A stretch of 64,000 nt of DNA from an uncultured Ruthenibacterium sp. (GTDB lineage: Bacteria; Bacillota; Clostridia; Oscillospirales; Ruminococcaceae), in contig CAJUMH010000008.1 of NCBI GenBank assembly GCA_910587145.1, positions 9,310 to 73,309 of the forward strand, given 5' to 3'. How positions within the stretch are numbered: position 1 is the stretch's first letter; every line of letters begins with the position of its first letter. Positions 44,586-52,761 of the stretch are shown piece by piece. Made by a program: the position numbers and the translations under genes. The notes below the pieces were generated by a model that saw only the letters and a list, made by a program, of their open reading frames with translations, was not told the origin of the DNA and searched no databases.

Positions 44586-45386
44586 ATGGAAATGAAGGAT
44601 TTTTCGTTAGAGGGCAAAATCGCGCTTGTCACAGGCGCAAGCTACGGCATCGGCTTTGCGATTGCATCCGGCATGGCAAAGGCCGGCGCGACGATCGTAT
44701 TCAACGATATCAAGCAGGAGCTCGTCGATAAAGGCCTCGCCGCTTACAAAGAGGCCGGAATCGAGGCGCACGGCTATGTGTGCGACGTAACGGACGAAGA
44801 CGCCGTGCAGGCGCTGGTAAAGCAGATTACCGCCGAAGTGGGCGTGATTGATATTCTGGTGAACAATGCGGGCATTATCAAGCGCATTCCCATGTGCGAG
44901 ATGACGGCCGCGCAGTTCCGCCAGGTGGTGGACGTCGATCTGAACGCTCCGTTTATCGTAAGCAAGGCCGTGATCCCCGCCATGATTGAAAAGGGCCACG
45001 GCAAGATTATCAACATCTGCTCGATGATGAGCGAGCTGGGCCGCGAAACCGTAAGCGCCTACGCGGCGGCCAAGGGCGGCCTGAAAATGCTGACGCGCAA
45101 CATCGCCAGCGAGTACGGCGAATACAACATCCAGTGCAATGGCATCGGCCCGGGCTATATTGAAACGCCGCAGACGGCGCCGCTGCGCGAGCGCCAGCCG
45201 GACGGCAGCCGTCATCCGTTCGACCAATTCATCATTGCCAAAACGCCGGCGGCGCGCTGGGGCACCACCGATGATCTCGTCGGCCCGGCCGTGTTCCTCG
45301 CCTCCGATGCCTCGAACTTCGTGAACGGCCACGTGCTGTATGTGGACGGCGGCATTCTTGCCTATATCGGCAAACAGCCACAGTAA
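44586..45386 (+). CDS. kduD: SDR oxidoreductase, KduD/gluconate 5-dehydrogenase-like
   Basis: 266 residues, classical SDR. T-G-A-S-Y-G-I-G (about 16-23), N-N-A-G near 95, catalytic Ser in I-C-S-M-M, Tyr-Lys in S-A-Y-A-A-A-K. By position after kduI it should reduce 2,5-diketo-3-deoxygluconate to 2-keto-3-deoxygluconate. The same branch is often labelled gluconate 5-dehydrogenase. The KDG kinase and aldolase that complete the route are not in the window. Confidence 0.92.
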   Translation: MEMKDFSLEGKIALVTGASYGIGFAIASGMAKAGATIVFNDIKQELVDKGLAAYKEAGIEAHGYVCDVTDEDAVQALVKQITAEVGVIDILVNNAGIIKRIPMCEMTAAQFRQVVDVDLNAPFIVSKAVIPAMIEKGHGKIINICSMMSELGRETVSAYAAAKGGLKMLTRNIASEYGEYNIQCNGIGPGYIETPQTAPLRERQPDGSRHPFDQFIIAKTPAARWGTTDDLVGPAVFLASDASNFVNGHVLYVDGGILAYIGKQPQ

Positions 45387-45413
45387 CCGCGAAGGGAAGG
45401 CGGAGAAAGAACG

Positions 45414-45477
45414 CTTTGAGCGCCGCATTCCGCTTTGGCGCACGCAAGAGCGCCGCCGATGGAGCCAACGCTCAAAG
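45414..45477 (+). repeat. Inverted repeat after kduD
   Basis: CTTTGAGCG near 45414-45422 pairs with CGCTCAAAG (45469-45477). Additional GC pairing lies inside. It may act as a terminator for the kdu operon. Confidence 0.4.
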
Positions 45478-45589
45478 GCGCTTTGGGGCCGTCTGCCGGC
45501 TCTGTCATGCAGTCGGCGCTCCTCTTCCCTTTTTTGCTCAAGTCATGGCCCACGGCAAAACCGGCGGCCATCCTTTTGTTAAAACAATT

Positions 45590-45693
45590 CAGGAACCTCT
45601 GATTTAATCGGGTTTCACCGTTCTAAGCCCCAAATTTTCAGGGATTTCCCCCGCCTCCGGCGGGGGAAATCCCAATAAATCAGAGATTCCTTA
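45590..45693. mobile_element. MITE-like element with about 16-bp terminal inverted repeats
   Basis: About 104 bp bounded by AGGAACCTCTGATTTA and the complement of AGGAATCTCTGATTTA. Inside is a perfect hairpin, GGGATTTCCCCCGCC with its complement (about 45642-45673). There is no coding capacity. Similar ends occur at 15289-15315 and 51461-51503. The remainder of the 45387-45879 gap holds only hairpins. Confidence 0.55.
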
Positions 45694-45698
45694 AAACA

Positions 45699-45754
45699 GG
45701 CCACAGGCGCACTGCCGCAGCTTTTTCTGCAGCGCGCCTGTGGCCATATTTTTT
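45699..45754 (+). terminator. Strong hairpin/terminator before MATE gene end
   Basis: GGCCACAGGCGC (45699-45710) pairs with GCGCCTGTGGCC (45734-45745), with further inner pairing and ATATTTTTT downstream on the + strand. It may serve both directions. Confidence 0.65.
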
Positions 45755-45879
45755 GCGGTGCGTTCCGGTTCCATCGCCCTTTTGGCGCGCCGCTTTATCC
45801 CTTGTTTTGTCCTTAAAGATCTTTTCCGGCGCTGCAGGGCAAGTGCGGCGGCCGCATTCAAAACGATCCGGCTGTGCGG

Positions 45880-47211
45880 TCACCCATAGCGATAGCGTTT
45901 CCGGTTCCACACCAGAAACAGCGCCGAAAGCACGCATGCGCACAGCTCCGCCACCGTGATCGCCCACCAGATACCGTCCACACCGAGCAGCACCGGCAAG
46001 ATCAGTACGGAGGACGTTTGGAACACCATTGTACGCAGAAAAGAGATGGTTGCCGAAACCGCGCCGTTGTTGAGCGCCGTAAAAAACGAGGATGCGAAAA
46101 TATTGAAGCCCGCGAGCAAAAACGAACATGCGAACAGCCGGAACGCATGGCTCGTGAGGGCAAAAAGCGTTGCATCGTAGCCCACAAACAGCCTTGCGAG
46201 CGGATCGGAAAGCGCGTAGGCCAGCACCGCCAGCAGCAGGCCGGAAGCACCCATCAGCAGCGTGCTTTTCTTCAGCAGATTGCTCAGCTCGCCGCTGTGG
46301 CCCGCGCCGTAATGATACCCCACCACCGGGGCGCTGCCGATGGAATAGCCGATGTAGATCGCAATAAAAATAAACTGCACATACAGCAGTACGCCGTAGG
46401 CCGAAATCCCGTCCTCTCCCACATACCGCAGCAGCTGAAAGTTGTAGACGATGCTCACGATGGAGGAAGAAATATTGCTCATCAGCTCGGAGGCGCCGTT
46501 GCCGCAGGCACGCAGCAGCGGTTTTCGCTCCAGCCGCGTTTTCACAAGCCGCAGCAGGCTGCGGTTCGGCCGCAGAAAATAGAAAAGCGGCAGCAGCCCG
46601 CCCACACATTGGCTCAGCCCTGTGGCAAGCGCGGCACCTGCCGAGCCCCAACGCAGGATGCCCACAAACAATGCGTCCAGCGCCATATTGGTAAACCCCG
46701 CCGCTACCGTAACGGCAAGGCCGAGCTTCGGCTTTTCGGCCGCGATGAGAAAGCTTTGAAACACATTTTGCAGCATGAAGAAGGTGTTAAAAAAAATCGT
46801 GATGCGGCCGTAACGCACACAATCGGCCATCATCTCCGGCGTCGCGCCCAAAAACACCGCCACGGGGCGCATAAAGATCACACCGCCGAGAGAAAGCACC
46901 GCGCCAAGGATCAGCGTAAGCCGGATCATCATGGAAAAGCAGCGGTTCGCCTTTTCCCGGTCGCCCTCGCCGAGCACCTTGGATACCAGCGCCGTACCGC
47001 CCGTGCCCACCATAAAGCCGATGCCGCCCAGCACCATAATGAAGGGCATGACAAGATTGACGGCGGCAAACGCCGTTTTTCCGGCAAAATTCGATACAAA
47101 AAAGCCGTCCACCACCCCATAAACAGAGGTGAACACCATCATTACGATCGACGGCAATGTGAACCGAAACAGCTTTGCATAGGTAAAATGATCGGATAAT
47201 TGGATCCTCAT
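45880..47211 (-). CDS. MATE family multidrug exporter
   Basis: 443 residues, about 12 helices in two homologous halves, as in MepA/DinF-like MATE transporters. The N-terminus L-F-R-F-T-L-P-S-I-V-M-M-V-F-T-S-V-Y is characteristic. It expels cationic drugs or metabolites using Na+ or H+. The ribosome site is weak (AAAAGAGAG next to the ATG). It follows a MarR gene by 221 bp, and the MarR has a clear operator, so the pair is probably one drug-responsive unit. Confidence 0.93.
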   Translation of the reverse strand: MRIQLSDHFTYAKLFRFTLPSIVMMVFTSVYGVVDGFFVSNFAGKTAFAAVNLVMPFIMVLGGIGFMVGTGGTALVSKVLGEGDREKANRCFSMMIRLTLILGAVLSLGGVIFMRPVAVFLGATPEMMADCVRYGRITIFFNTFFMLQNVFQSFLIAAEKPKLGLAVTVAAGFTNMALDALFVGILRWGSAGAALATGLSQCVGGLLPLFYFLRPNRSLLRLVKTRLERKPLLRACGNGASELMSNISSSIVSIVYNFQLLRYVGEDGISAYGVLLYVQFIFIAIYIGYSIGSAPVVGYHYGAGHSGELSNLLKKSTLLMGASGLLLAVLAYALSDPLARLFVGYDATLFALTSHAFRLFACSFLLAGFNIFASSFFTALNNGAVSATISFLRTMVFQTSSVLILPVLLGVDGIWWAITVAELCACVLSALFLVWNRKRYRYG

Positions 47212-47432
47212 CTCTCTTTTGCGCGCCAGACCGCGCTCTGCGCTCCTTTTTTCGTTTTAAGATCGATTCCGGCAGCGTCCGGGCCTCCGCCGGCAGGAAA
47301 AACAAGCAGGCAAACACAGCAATGTGCAAAAGTCCCCTCGCCGAAAGCTCCCAATAGGCCGAAAGGCGCGATTTGCCTTGCGGGCGGTTCCATCAGAAAA
47401 CAATGCCGCCCTTTTATGCGGGCTGCTTTTCC

Positions 47433-47906
47433 CTATTCCTCCGACGCCGTGCGTTCCCGCATGGCCGAAGGAGGCTTCAGTTTGGCAAGCTCCTTTTTCA
47501 TCTCGTCCAGATAGCGCTGCGTCAACGCCAGATACAGCTCCGCCTCTTCCGGCCTCCACCCCGCCAGAACGCGGTTCTCTGCCGCCATCAGCTGCGCCGC
47601 CGTGCACGCGGCAAGCTGTTTGCCGGCTTCGGTAAAGCGCAGGCGCTTATTTTTTGCACCGGACGCCTCCACCTGAAGGATCCCCTCTCTTGCAAGTTTG
47701 TGCACTGCAGAATGAAGCGTCTGCTTGCTCAAGCCCGTCAGGATCCCCACCTCCCGCAGAGGGCAGCTGCCGCCGCTGTCGAGCACGGTATACAGAATTT
47801 TCATCGCGCTGTCCGAAAGCGTCAGCTTCACCGCCGCCTCGTGGTACACGGCGTCTATTTCGCTGATCAAATGGTCCAAACGGCGCATCTCGTTGGAAGA
47901 AAACAT
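47433..47906 (-). CDS. MarR-family transcription regulator
   Basis: 157 residues. The winged helix is clear: C-P-L-R-E-V-G-I-L-T-G-L-S-K-Q-T-L-H-S-A-V-H-K-L near 45-68, then a wing with K-N-K-R-L-R-F-T. The start at 47906 has GGGGAGA 5 bases upstream. Its own promoter lies wholly inside a 17-bp inverted repeat, so it should repress itself and the MATE exporter until a ligand releases it. Confidence 0.93.
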   Translation of the reverse strand: MFSSNEMRRLDHLISEIDAVYHEAAVKLTLSDSAMKILYTVLDSGGSCPLREVGILTGLSKQTLHSAVHKLAREGILQVEASGAKNKRLRFTEAGKQLAACTAAQLMAAENRVLAGWRPEEAELYLALTQRYLDEMKKELAKLKPPSAMRERTASEE

Positions 47907-47971
47907 TTCACTCTCCCCTGTCGTAATCGATTCGAGACTCGGGATCACGGGCGGTTCGTCAGAACGCCTGT

Positions 47972-48014
47972 TTGTCCGAAATCGTACTTACCATTATAGT
48001 ATGATTTCGGACAA
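47972..48014. promoter_or_regulatory. MarR operator: 17-bp inverted repeat
   Basis: TTGTCCGAAATCGTACT (47972-47988) and AGTATGATTTCGGACAA (47998-48014) are complementary but for one base, 9 bp apart. It covers the -10 box and most of the spacer of the marR promoter. Confidence 0.8.
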
Positions 48015-48021
48015 TTGTCAA
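47993..48021 (-). promoter_or_regulatory. Consensus sigma-A promoter of marR
   Basis: TTGACA (48021-48016), exactly 17 bp, TATAAT (47998-47993) on the minus strand: a perfect consensus, overlapped by the operator. Confidence 0.85.
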
Positions 48022-48080
48022 GCATTTTTACCCTTGGATAAAAAAGAAGTTTTGCGCTTGGATAAAAAGAGAACCATTTA

Positions 48081-48135
48081 AAAAGCAAAAACGCCGCATC
48101 CCTTTCCGGCTTTCTGTCCGGAGGGGGGCGCGGCG
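48081..48135 (-). terminator. Terminator after esterase gene
   Basis: On the minus strand a GCCGC...CTCCGG arm pairs with CCGG...GCGGC and is followed by GTTTTTGCTTTTT. It ends transcription coming from the esterase at 48203. Confidence 0.65.
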
Positions 48136-48202
48136 CATATGGACGGTTTTCCCGAAAATCAAAACCGGAAATCAGCCCCGCAAATTTGGGGAACGCCGCA
48201 GA

Positions 48203-48982
48203 TCACAGCTTGTGGCGCGGCAGGTTTGCATAAGCGTCTGTGCGGGGAAGCCAATCGAGAAACTGCTCCAATTCGATATCCCAAAATTTCCACTCGTGCT
48301 CAAAGCCGGGGACGTCGTCCCAGCGGTGCTTTACGCCCTTTTTCAAAAGCGTATTGCGGAACCGGACGACGCTCTCGTATAAAAAATCTTCCTGTCCGCA
48401 GCAGAGAAACAGCTCCGGCAGCGCGGCCCCCTCCGCAAGCCGGTTTTCCAATTCGGCATACAAGTCCATCATCGGGGGCAGCTCGTGCCCCATATTATCT
48501 TTTCGGGCGCCGAGGTCCGTTCCCGGCGAGAAGGCCCCCACCGCGCACCACGCCGCGGGGCGCCCCAGGCCGTGGGCAAGCGCGCCATAGCCGCCCATGG
48601 AAAGGCCGGCGATATAGGTATCTTCCACGCGGCGGGAAACCGGAAAGTTCCCGCAGATAAATTCCGGCAGCTCCTGCGCAATAAAATCGTAGTAATTCTC
48701 TCCGAAGGCATTGTTCATATAGCATTTATTGCCCACAGAGCACGTCACCACCGCAATCCTGCGCTCCTCTGCATAGCGCTCCATGGAGGTGTAGCGGTGC
48801 CAACACTTATAATCGTTTCCGTACCCGTGCAGCAGATACAGCACCGGATACGGCGCCTGCGGCGTGTGGCACGGTTTTTTGTCCGGGCCGAAATCGCAGG
48901 AGCTGATCGTCGGCAGCGTAATGGCGATATCCACTCCGCCGCGCAAAGAATACGATACAAAATTACACATCAATTGTGCCAT
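48203..48982 (-). CDS. Esterase (esterase D / acetyl-feruloyl esterase-like alpha/beta hydrolase)
   Basis: 259 residues without signal peptide. The nucleophile S128 is in G-L-S-M-G-G-Y-G, the acid Asp probably in G-Q-E-D-F, and the His in G-F-E-H-E-W. This is the PF00756-type family, including S-formylglutathione hydrolases and sugar-ester esterases. An active enzyme is expected, probably removing acetyl or feruloyl groups from imported sugars. It lies downstream of the GH32 fusion gene on the same strand, and two paralogues lie at 61-63.5 kb. AAGGAG precedes the ATG. Confidence 0.88.
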   Translation of the reverse strand: MAQLMCNFVSYSLRGGVDIAITLPTISSCDFGPDKKPCHTPQAPYPVLYLLHGYGNDYKCWHRYTSMERYAEERRIAVVTCSVGNKCYMNNAFGENYYDFIAQELPEFICGNFPVSRRVEDTYIAGLSMGGYGALAHGLGRPAAWCAVGAFSPGTDLGARKDNMGHELPPMMDLYAELENRLAEGAALPELFLCCGQEDFLYESVVRFRNTLLKKGVKHRWDDVPGFEHEWKFWDIELEQFLDWLPRTDAYANLPRHKL

Positions 48983-49123
48983 AAAGCATTCTCCTTATTT
49001 TTAAATCGCAGCGGGAGCTTTTCAAAAGCTTTTTTGCAAAAGCCCCGCCTTATTGGCCGGTTCTCCCGGCTGCGGCTTTCACCGGCCTTTGCCTTCCTGT
49101 CAGGGGCGCATTCGGCGGTATCG

Positions 49124-51439
49124 TCAGCGTGTTTCTTCAAATGCGTCGCCCAGGCGCCAGGCCTCAAATTCGGTTACTTCCAGCCCGTCGGCGGATAAAT
49201 TGTAGTAAATGCTCCCCTCTTCCGGGTAAATGCGCTGCGTAAAGCACAGCGCGCCCTCGTCGATAAACGCTTCGATGGACGAGCGGTCGATGAAAATGTG
49301 CAGATCGATCCGTTCCGCGGCTGTCTCGCAGGAGACAAGCTCGCGCAGCGCCCGTTCTTTACGGACAGAAAGCCCGTGCGGCAGCGCAAATGCGTTTTTT
49401 TCGCCGTCGTAAAGCAGCAGCACGCGGGAACCGTCGCGCGGGTTTGCGCGCAGCTCCAGAGCAAAGCCCGTCTGCGCACTGGCACGGCGAAACACCATGC
49501 GCAGTTCTATGCATTCTCCCGCCAACCCGCACAGTGGGTTTTCGCCTTTTTGCGCCACAAAGCCGCCGCTTTGCAGGCATTCCTCCCGCAGTGCCGCAAG
49601 CTCTTCGGCGGGCTGCTGCAGCAGCGTATCGCCCCGCATATGAAGCACCCGCGGAACGGTGAGGGCGCCGGCCCAGCCGTCGGCCTGAGAGGGCATTTTC
49701 ACCCGCCACATATCCATCCACGCAAAGAGCAGCACACGGCCTGTTTCATCCTCAAACACCTGCGCCGCATAGTAGTTCAGCCCGTGATCCATCTCTCTGC
49801 ATTCCCCGCCGGAAAACGTTCCGCTCTCCTCGTCAAAGCGACCCACACGATAGACGCTTTTGTGCCCTTTCATCTCCATCGGCGAAAAAATCAGCACCTC
49901 GCGCCCGTCCACCGTGCAGAAATTCGGGCATTCCCACATCACGCCCTGCTTGCCGTCGCTGCGCGCCATCACGCCGCGGTAGCGCCAGCGTTCCAGATCG
50001 TCCGATTCATACAGCAGCGCACAGCCTTTTTTGTGCTTTCCCGAGCCAACGACCATTTGCCATTTTCCGCTTTGCCGCCACACCTTGGGATCGCGAAACT
50101 CGGCGCTTGCCTCCGGCGGGTATGTGGGGATCACGGGGTTATTTGCGGATTTTACAAAGGTTTTTCCGCCGTCATGGCTGCGCGCAACACACTGGCATTC
50201 CCACTGATGCTTGCCGTCGTTGTGCGCGGTATAGATCAGCGTCAGAACGCCGCCGTCGTTTACCGCGCTGCCGGAAAAGCAGCCCGTCTCGTAGGGCTGG
50301 TCCGGCGCAAGGGCGATGGGCTCGTGCTGCCAATGCGCCAAATCCCGGCTGGTGGCATGGCCCCAGTACATGGGGCCCCAATCCGAGGAATACGGATGCA
50401 GCTGATAAAACACATGGTAAACGCCATTGAATTGGATCAATCCGTTTGGATCGTTGATCCAGCCGGACGGCGCCGCGATGTGATAGCGCGGCCGCCATTT
50501 GGCAAGGCGCACCGCCGGCGCGGCCTCGTCCATTTTCTGCTGGGCAAACACCAACAGCCGCCCCGCCTCTTTGGCACTGCCGGTGAGAATGCCCCGCAGA
50601 CTTTCGATGGATTCAAACGGTATGGCAGCGGCGGCACAAACGCATTTCAACAGCCTTGCCAAAAACGCCTCCTCCTGCCAGAGCGCCGCCAGCCCGGCGC
50701 GCCTGGCGCCGGCGTCGAACAGCAAATACAGCATTGCGGCGGCGCCGAACGCCGCCTGTATGCCGCACGGCCCCTCCGCATTGCAGGCCGCCGTAAGAGC
50801 GCCGTGCGGTGTGCTTGCCGTTACACTTTCGGCCCCAAAATGCAAAACCGCCTGCCCCTCGTGCGGATGGTAGAGCGCATGGCCCACGGCTCGTACGCCC
50901 TCGTCCATGCACAAAATATCGGCGCGCCGCAAAAGCGCCTCTTTGGGCAGCGCGGTAAGATCCAGCAGGCTCAGCACCAGAATGCAATCCCTTTCGGCCG
51001 CCTGCCGTGCGAGCTGTTCGTACCGCGCTTCTCCTCTTTCGTCGTGCAGCAGCTCACCGCTGAAAAAAAGAATTCCTCCCCTCGGAATTTGCTCCCCGCT
51101 TCGGAATTCCGTTTCGGCTTGTGTTCCATCATCCGGTGCATATACCGATTTTCGACCTCTGCCGTCCTGAATGCGAACCGTGGTTTGCCCTTTGCAAACC
51201 ACAACATCACCGGTATCCATTCCGGCCTTTTCTGCATCGCGCAGCAGACGGCTTCCCAATGCATCGGATCGAACCGTCCCGCCAAGCGCACAGGGCACGC
51301 CAAACTGACGCAGCGCAAGCGCCGTCAGCAACGCCGCACCCCCCGGGCGCAGCAAAAAAAGCTCTCCCTCCGGCTCTGCCGCTGGCAAAGCCGAAAAAAC
51401 AACGGACAATTCCCCCATCGTCCGAATATAACGATCCAT
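49124..51439 (-). CDS. Fusion of PfkB-like (degenerate) domain and GH32 beta-fructosidase
   Basis: 771 residues in one frame. Residues 1 to about 300 follow the PfkB sugar-kinase pattern (P-G-G-A-A-L-L-T-A-L-A-L near 32-43, G-T-V-R-S-D-A-L-G-S-R-L-L). However, the catalytic G-A-G-D block is replaced by G-P-C-G-I-Q-A-A-F (about 223-231), so the base Asp is missing. Residues about 315-770 are a full GH32 enzyme: W-I-N-D-P-N-G (D330 nucleophile), R-D-P (449-451), E-C (E503 acid/base) and the C-terminal beta-sandwich. No signal peptide, so it acts inside on imported fructosides such as sucrose or a phosphate ester. It lies next to the LacI gene and the sugar importer. Confidence 0.92.
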   Translation of the reverse strand: MDRYIRTMGELSVVFSALPAAEPEGELFLLRPGGAALLTALALRQFGVPCALGGTVRSDALGSRLLRDAEKAGMDTGDVVVCKGQTTVRIQDGRGRKSVYAPDDGTQAETEFRSGEQIPRGGILFFSGELLHDERGEARYEQLARQAAERDCILVLSLLDLTALPKEALLRRADILCMDEGVRAVGHALYHPHEGQAVLHFGAESVTASTPHGALTAACNAEGPCGIQAAFGAAAMLYLLFDAGARRAGLAALWQEEAFLARLLKCVCAAAAIPFESIESLRGILTGSAKEAGRLLVFAQQKMDEAAPAVRLAKWRPRYHIAAPSGWINDPNGLIQFNGVYHVFYQLHPYSSDWGPMYWGHATSRDLAHWQHEPIALAPDQPYETGCFSGSAVNDGGVLTLIYTAHNDGKHQWECQCVARSHDGGKTFVKSANNPVIPTYPPEASAEFRDPKVWRQSGKWQMVVGSGKHKKGCALLYESDDLERWRYRGVMARSDGKQGVMWECPNFCTVDGREVLIFSPMEMKGHKSVYRVGRFDEESGTFSGGECREMDHGLNYYAAQVFEDETGRVLLFAWMDMWRVKMPSQADGWAGALTVPRVLHMRGDTLLQQPAEELAALREECLQSGGFVAQKGENPLCGLAGECIELRMVFRRASAQTGFALELRANPRDGSRVLLLYDGEKNAFALPHGLSVRKERALRELVSCETAAERIDLHIFIDRSSIEAFIDEGALCFTQRIYPEEGSIYYNLSADGLEVTEFEAWRLGDAFEETR

Positions 51440-51460
51440 TTTTTACTCCTTTTACGCAAA

Positions 51461-51503
51461 GGGAAGCTTTGATCCCATCAACGGGCTGCATCAGAGGTTC
51501 CCT
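51461..51503. repeat. Small inverted-repeat element with GGGAACCTCTGAT ends
   Basis: GGGAAGCTTTGAT near 51461 and ATCAGAGGTTCCC near 51491 are near-complements around a short centre. It lies between the LacI stop and the GH32 fusion start and shares its end sequence with the elements at 15289 and 45590. Confidence 0.5.
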
Positions 51504-51505
51504 CG

Positions 51506-52399
51506 TCATCCGGGAAACGGCTGCTTCAATACGAACCGCAGCATCGCTTCCATGGGCAAGGGGCGCTGGGCAAGCGGCATGCCATAGGTTTCCGCCCGCC
51601 TGTCCCACAGCAGGGATTCCATCGTCAGATCGCAGGAATAAAGAATTTCCTCGTGCTGCAGCAGATACTTCACCGCACCCAAAAACAGGGTGTGATCCGC
51701 AAACAGAATTCGCCCGCTGCCCGCGTTCACCGCCTGCTGCAGATAATACGCGCCGGAGCCGATCTCACTGTTCATCAGCCGGATCTTTTTCAGGCTGACA
51801 CCCGCCGTTATATTTTTCAGCACCTTCCCCTGTTCATAGTCCATTACAATATGGGAAAACGTTTCGTCCTGTAAACAGGCCTCGACCTCCCGATAAAAAA
51901 AAGCGCCCAAATCGATTTGCCGGCTGCCGGGAACATGCTTTGCGCAGTTTTTCAGGCTGACGTTCAAAAACAGAACGCGATCTTCAAACAGCGGCGTATA
52001 CGGCGTCATCGGCCGAATGCTCATCACATAAATGGCCGAGTACACGCCCACGCCGCGCTGCAGCATTGCCTCCATCTGCTCGGGCTGCTCGAAGAACGCG
52101 GTGATCACGCTGTCGCAGCGCTGTTGCAGCTCCGATATCAGCCCGGCAAACAGCTGCGTGGCGGCAGCGTTTTCCAAACACACCTTTTCCATCAGAACAA
52201 ACGTATCCATCCGCTGGTTCATCCGCAGCCGGCGGGCCTGCAGGTTGGGCTGATATTGTAAGCCCTCCACTGCCTTCAGCACCCGCCTGCGTGTTTCCTC
52301 GGATACCGCTTTGGTATTGTTCAGCACATGAGATACCGTTGCCGTGGAAACGCCTGCGCGGCGTGCGACGTCCTTAATGTTGCTGTTGCTTGAAGCCAT
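51506..52399 (-). CDS. LacI-family transcription regulator
   Basis: 297 residues. The helix-turn-helix is I-K-D-V-A-R-R-A-G-V-S-T-A-T-V-S-H-V-L-N-N (about 8-28), followed by the hinge helix R-R-L-R-M-N near 55-60. The sugar-binding domain is shorter and more divergent than usual. The start at 52399 has AAGGAGA upstream. It is divergent to the ABC importer genes and upstream of the GH32 fusion. Paired AAxCGxTT sites lie in both promoter regions, so it should control both directions and itself. Confidence 0.92.
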   Translation of the reverse strand: MASSNSNIKDVARRAGVSTATVSHVLNNTKAVSEETRRRVLKAVEGLQYQPNLQARRLRMNQRMDTFVLMEKVCLENAAATQLFAGLISELQQRCDSVITAFFEQPEQMEAMLQRGVGVYSAIYVMSIRPMTPYTPLFEDRVLFLNVSLKNCAKHVPGSRQIDLGAFFYREVEACLQDETFSHIVMDYEQGKVLKNITAGVSLKKIRLMNSEIGSGAYYLQQAVNAGSGRILFADHTLFLGAVKYLLQHEEILYSCDLTMESLLWDRRAETYGMPLAQRPLPMEAMLRFVLKQPFPG

Positions 52400-52475
52400 A
52401 AACAGGATGTCTCCTTTTTGGGATCGCCGCACGGTATCCGCTTGCCGCCAGCTCCGCCGGCAACCGACCCGCTTT

Positions 52476-52516
52476 GGAAATCGTTTAACTTATACTTTGC
52501 GAAAATCGTCTATTTG
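52476..52516. promoter_or_regulatory. LacI operator pair, copy 1
   Basis: GGAAATCGTTTAAC (52476-52489) and GAAAATCGTCTATTTG (52501-52516), central CG dinucleotides about 25 bp apart. It overlaps the start site of the lacI promoter. The same pair recurs at 52689-52732. Confidence 0.6.
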
Positions 52517-52522
52517 TTTCTA

Positions 52523-52551
52523 ATCATAGCACATATTTTTCGATTTGGCAA
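52523..52551 (-). promoter_or_regulatory. Promoter of lacI-type gene
   Basis: TTGCCA (52551-52546), 17-bp spacer, TATGAT (52528-52523) on the minus strand. Confidence 0.7.
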
Positions 52552-52638
52552 GAAGCGAAATGTCTGATTTTCGCGTTAAAGCCTATACTTTTTTCACAAA
52601 TTTTTAATGGTTTTTATTGTTATCTTATACAAATATAT

Positions 52639-52667
52639 GCATTTCCCCTTGACTTTTCGTCTCATTC
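52639..52667 (+). promoter_or_regulatory. Promoter of sugar importer operon
   Basis: TTGACT (52639-52644), then 17 bp, then TAGGGT (52662-52667), a weak -10. An AT-rich stretch precedes it. Operator copy 2 begins about 20 bp downstream. Confidence 0.4.
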
Positions 52668-52688
52668 ATGATAGGGTAAAAACGCAGA

Positions 52689-52732
52689 GAAAATCGTTTA
52701 ACCTACTGTTTCGCAAGATTCGTCTATTTTGC
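52689..52732. promoter_or_regulatory. LacI operator pair, copy 2
   Basis: GAAAATCGTTTAAC (52689-52702) and CGCAAGATTCGTCTATTTTGC (52712-52732), CG centres about 26 bp apart. It lies between the promoter and the binding-protein ATG. Confidence 0.6.
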
Positions 52733-52761
52733 AAAACAAAAAATTTACGGAGGTTCAAGTT

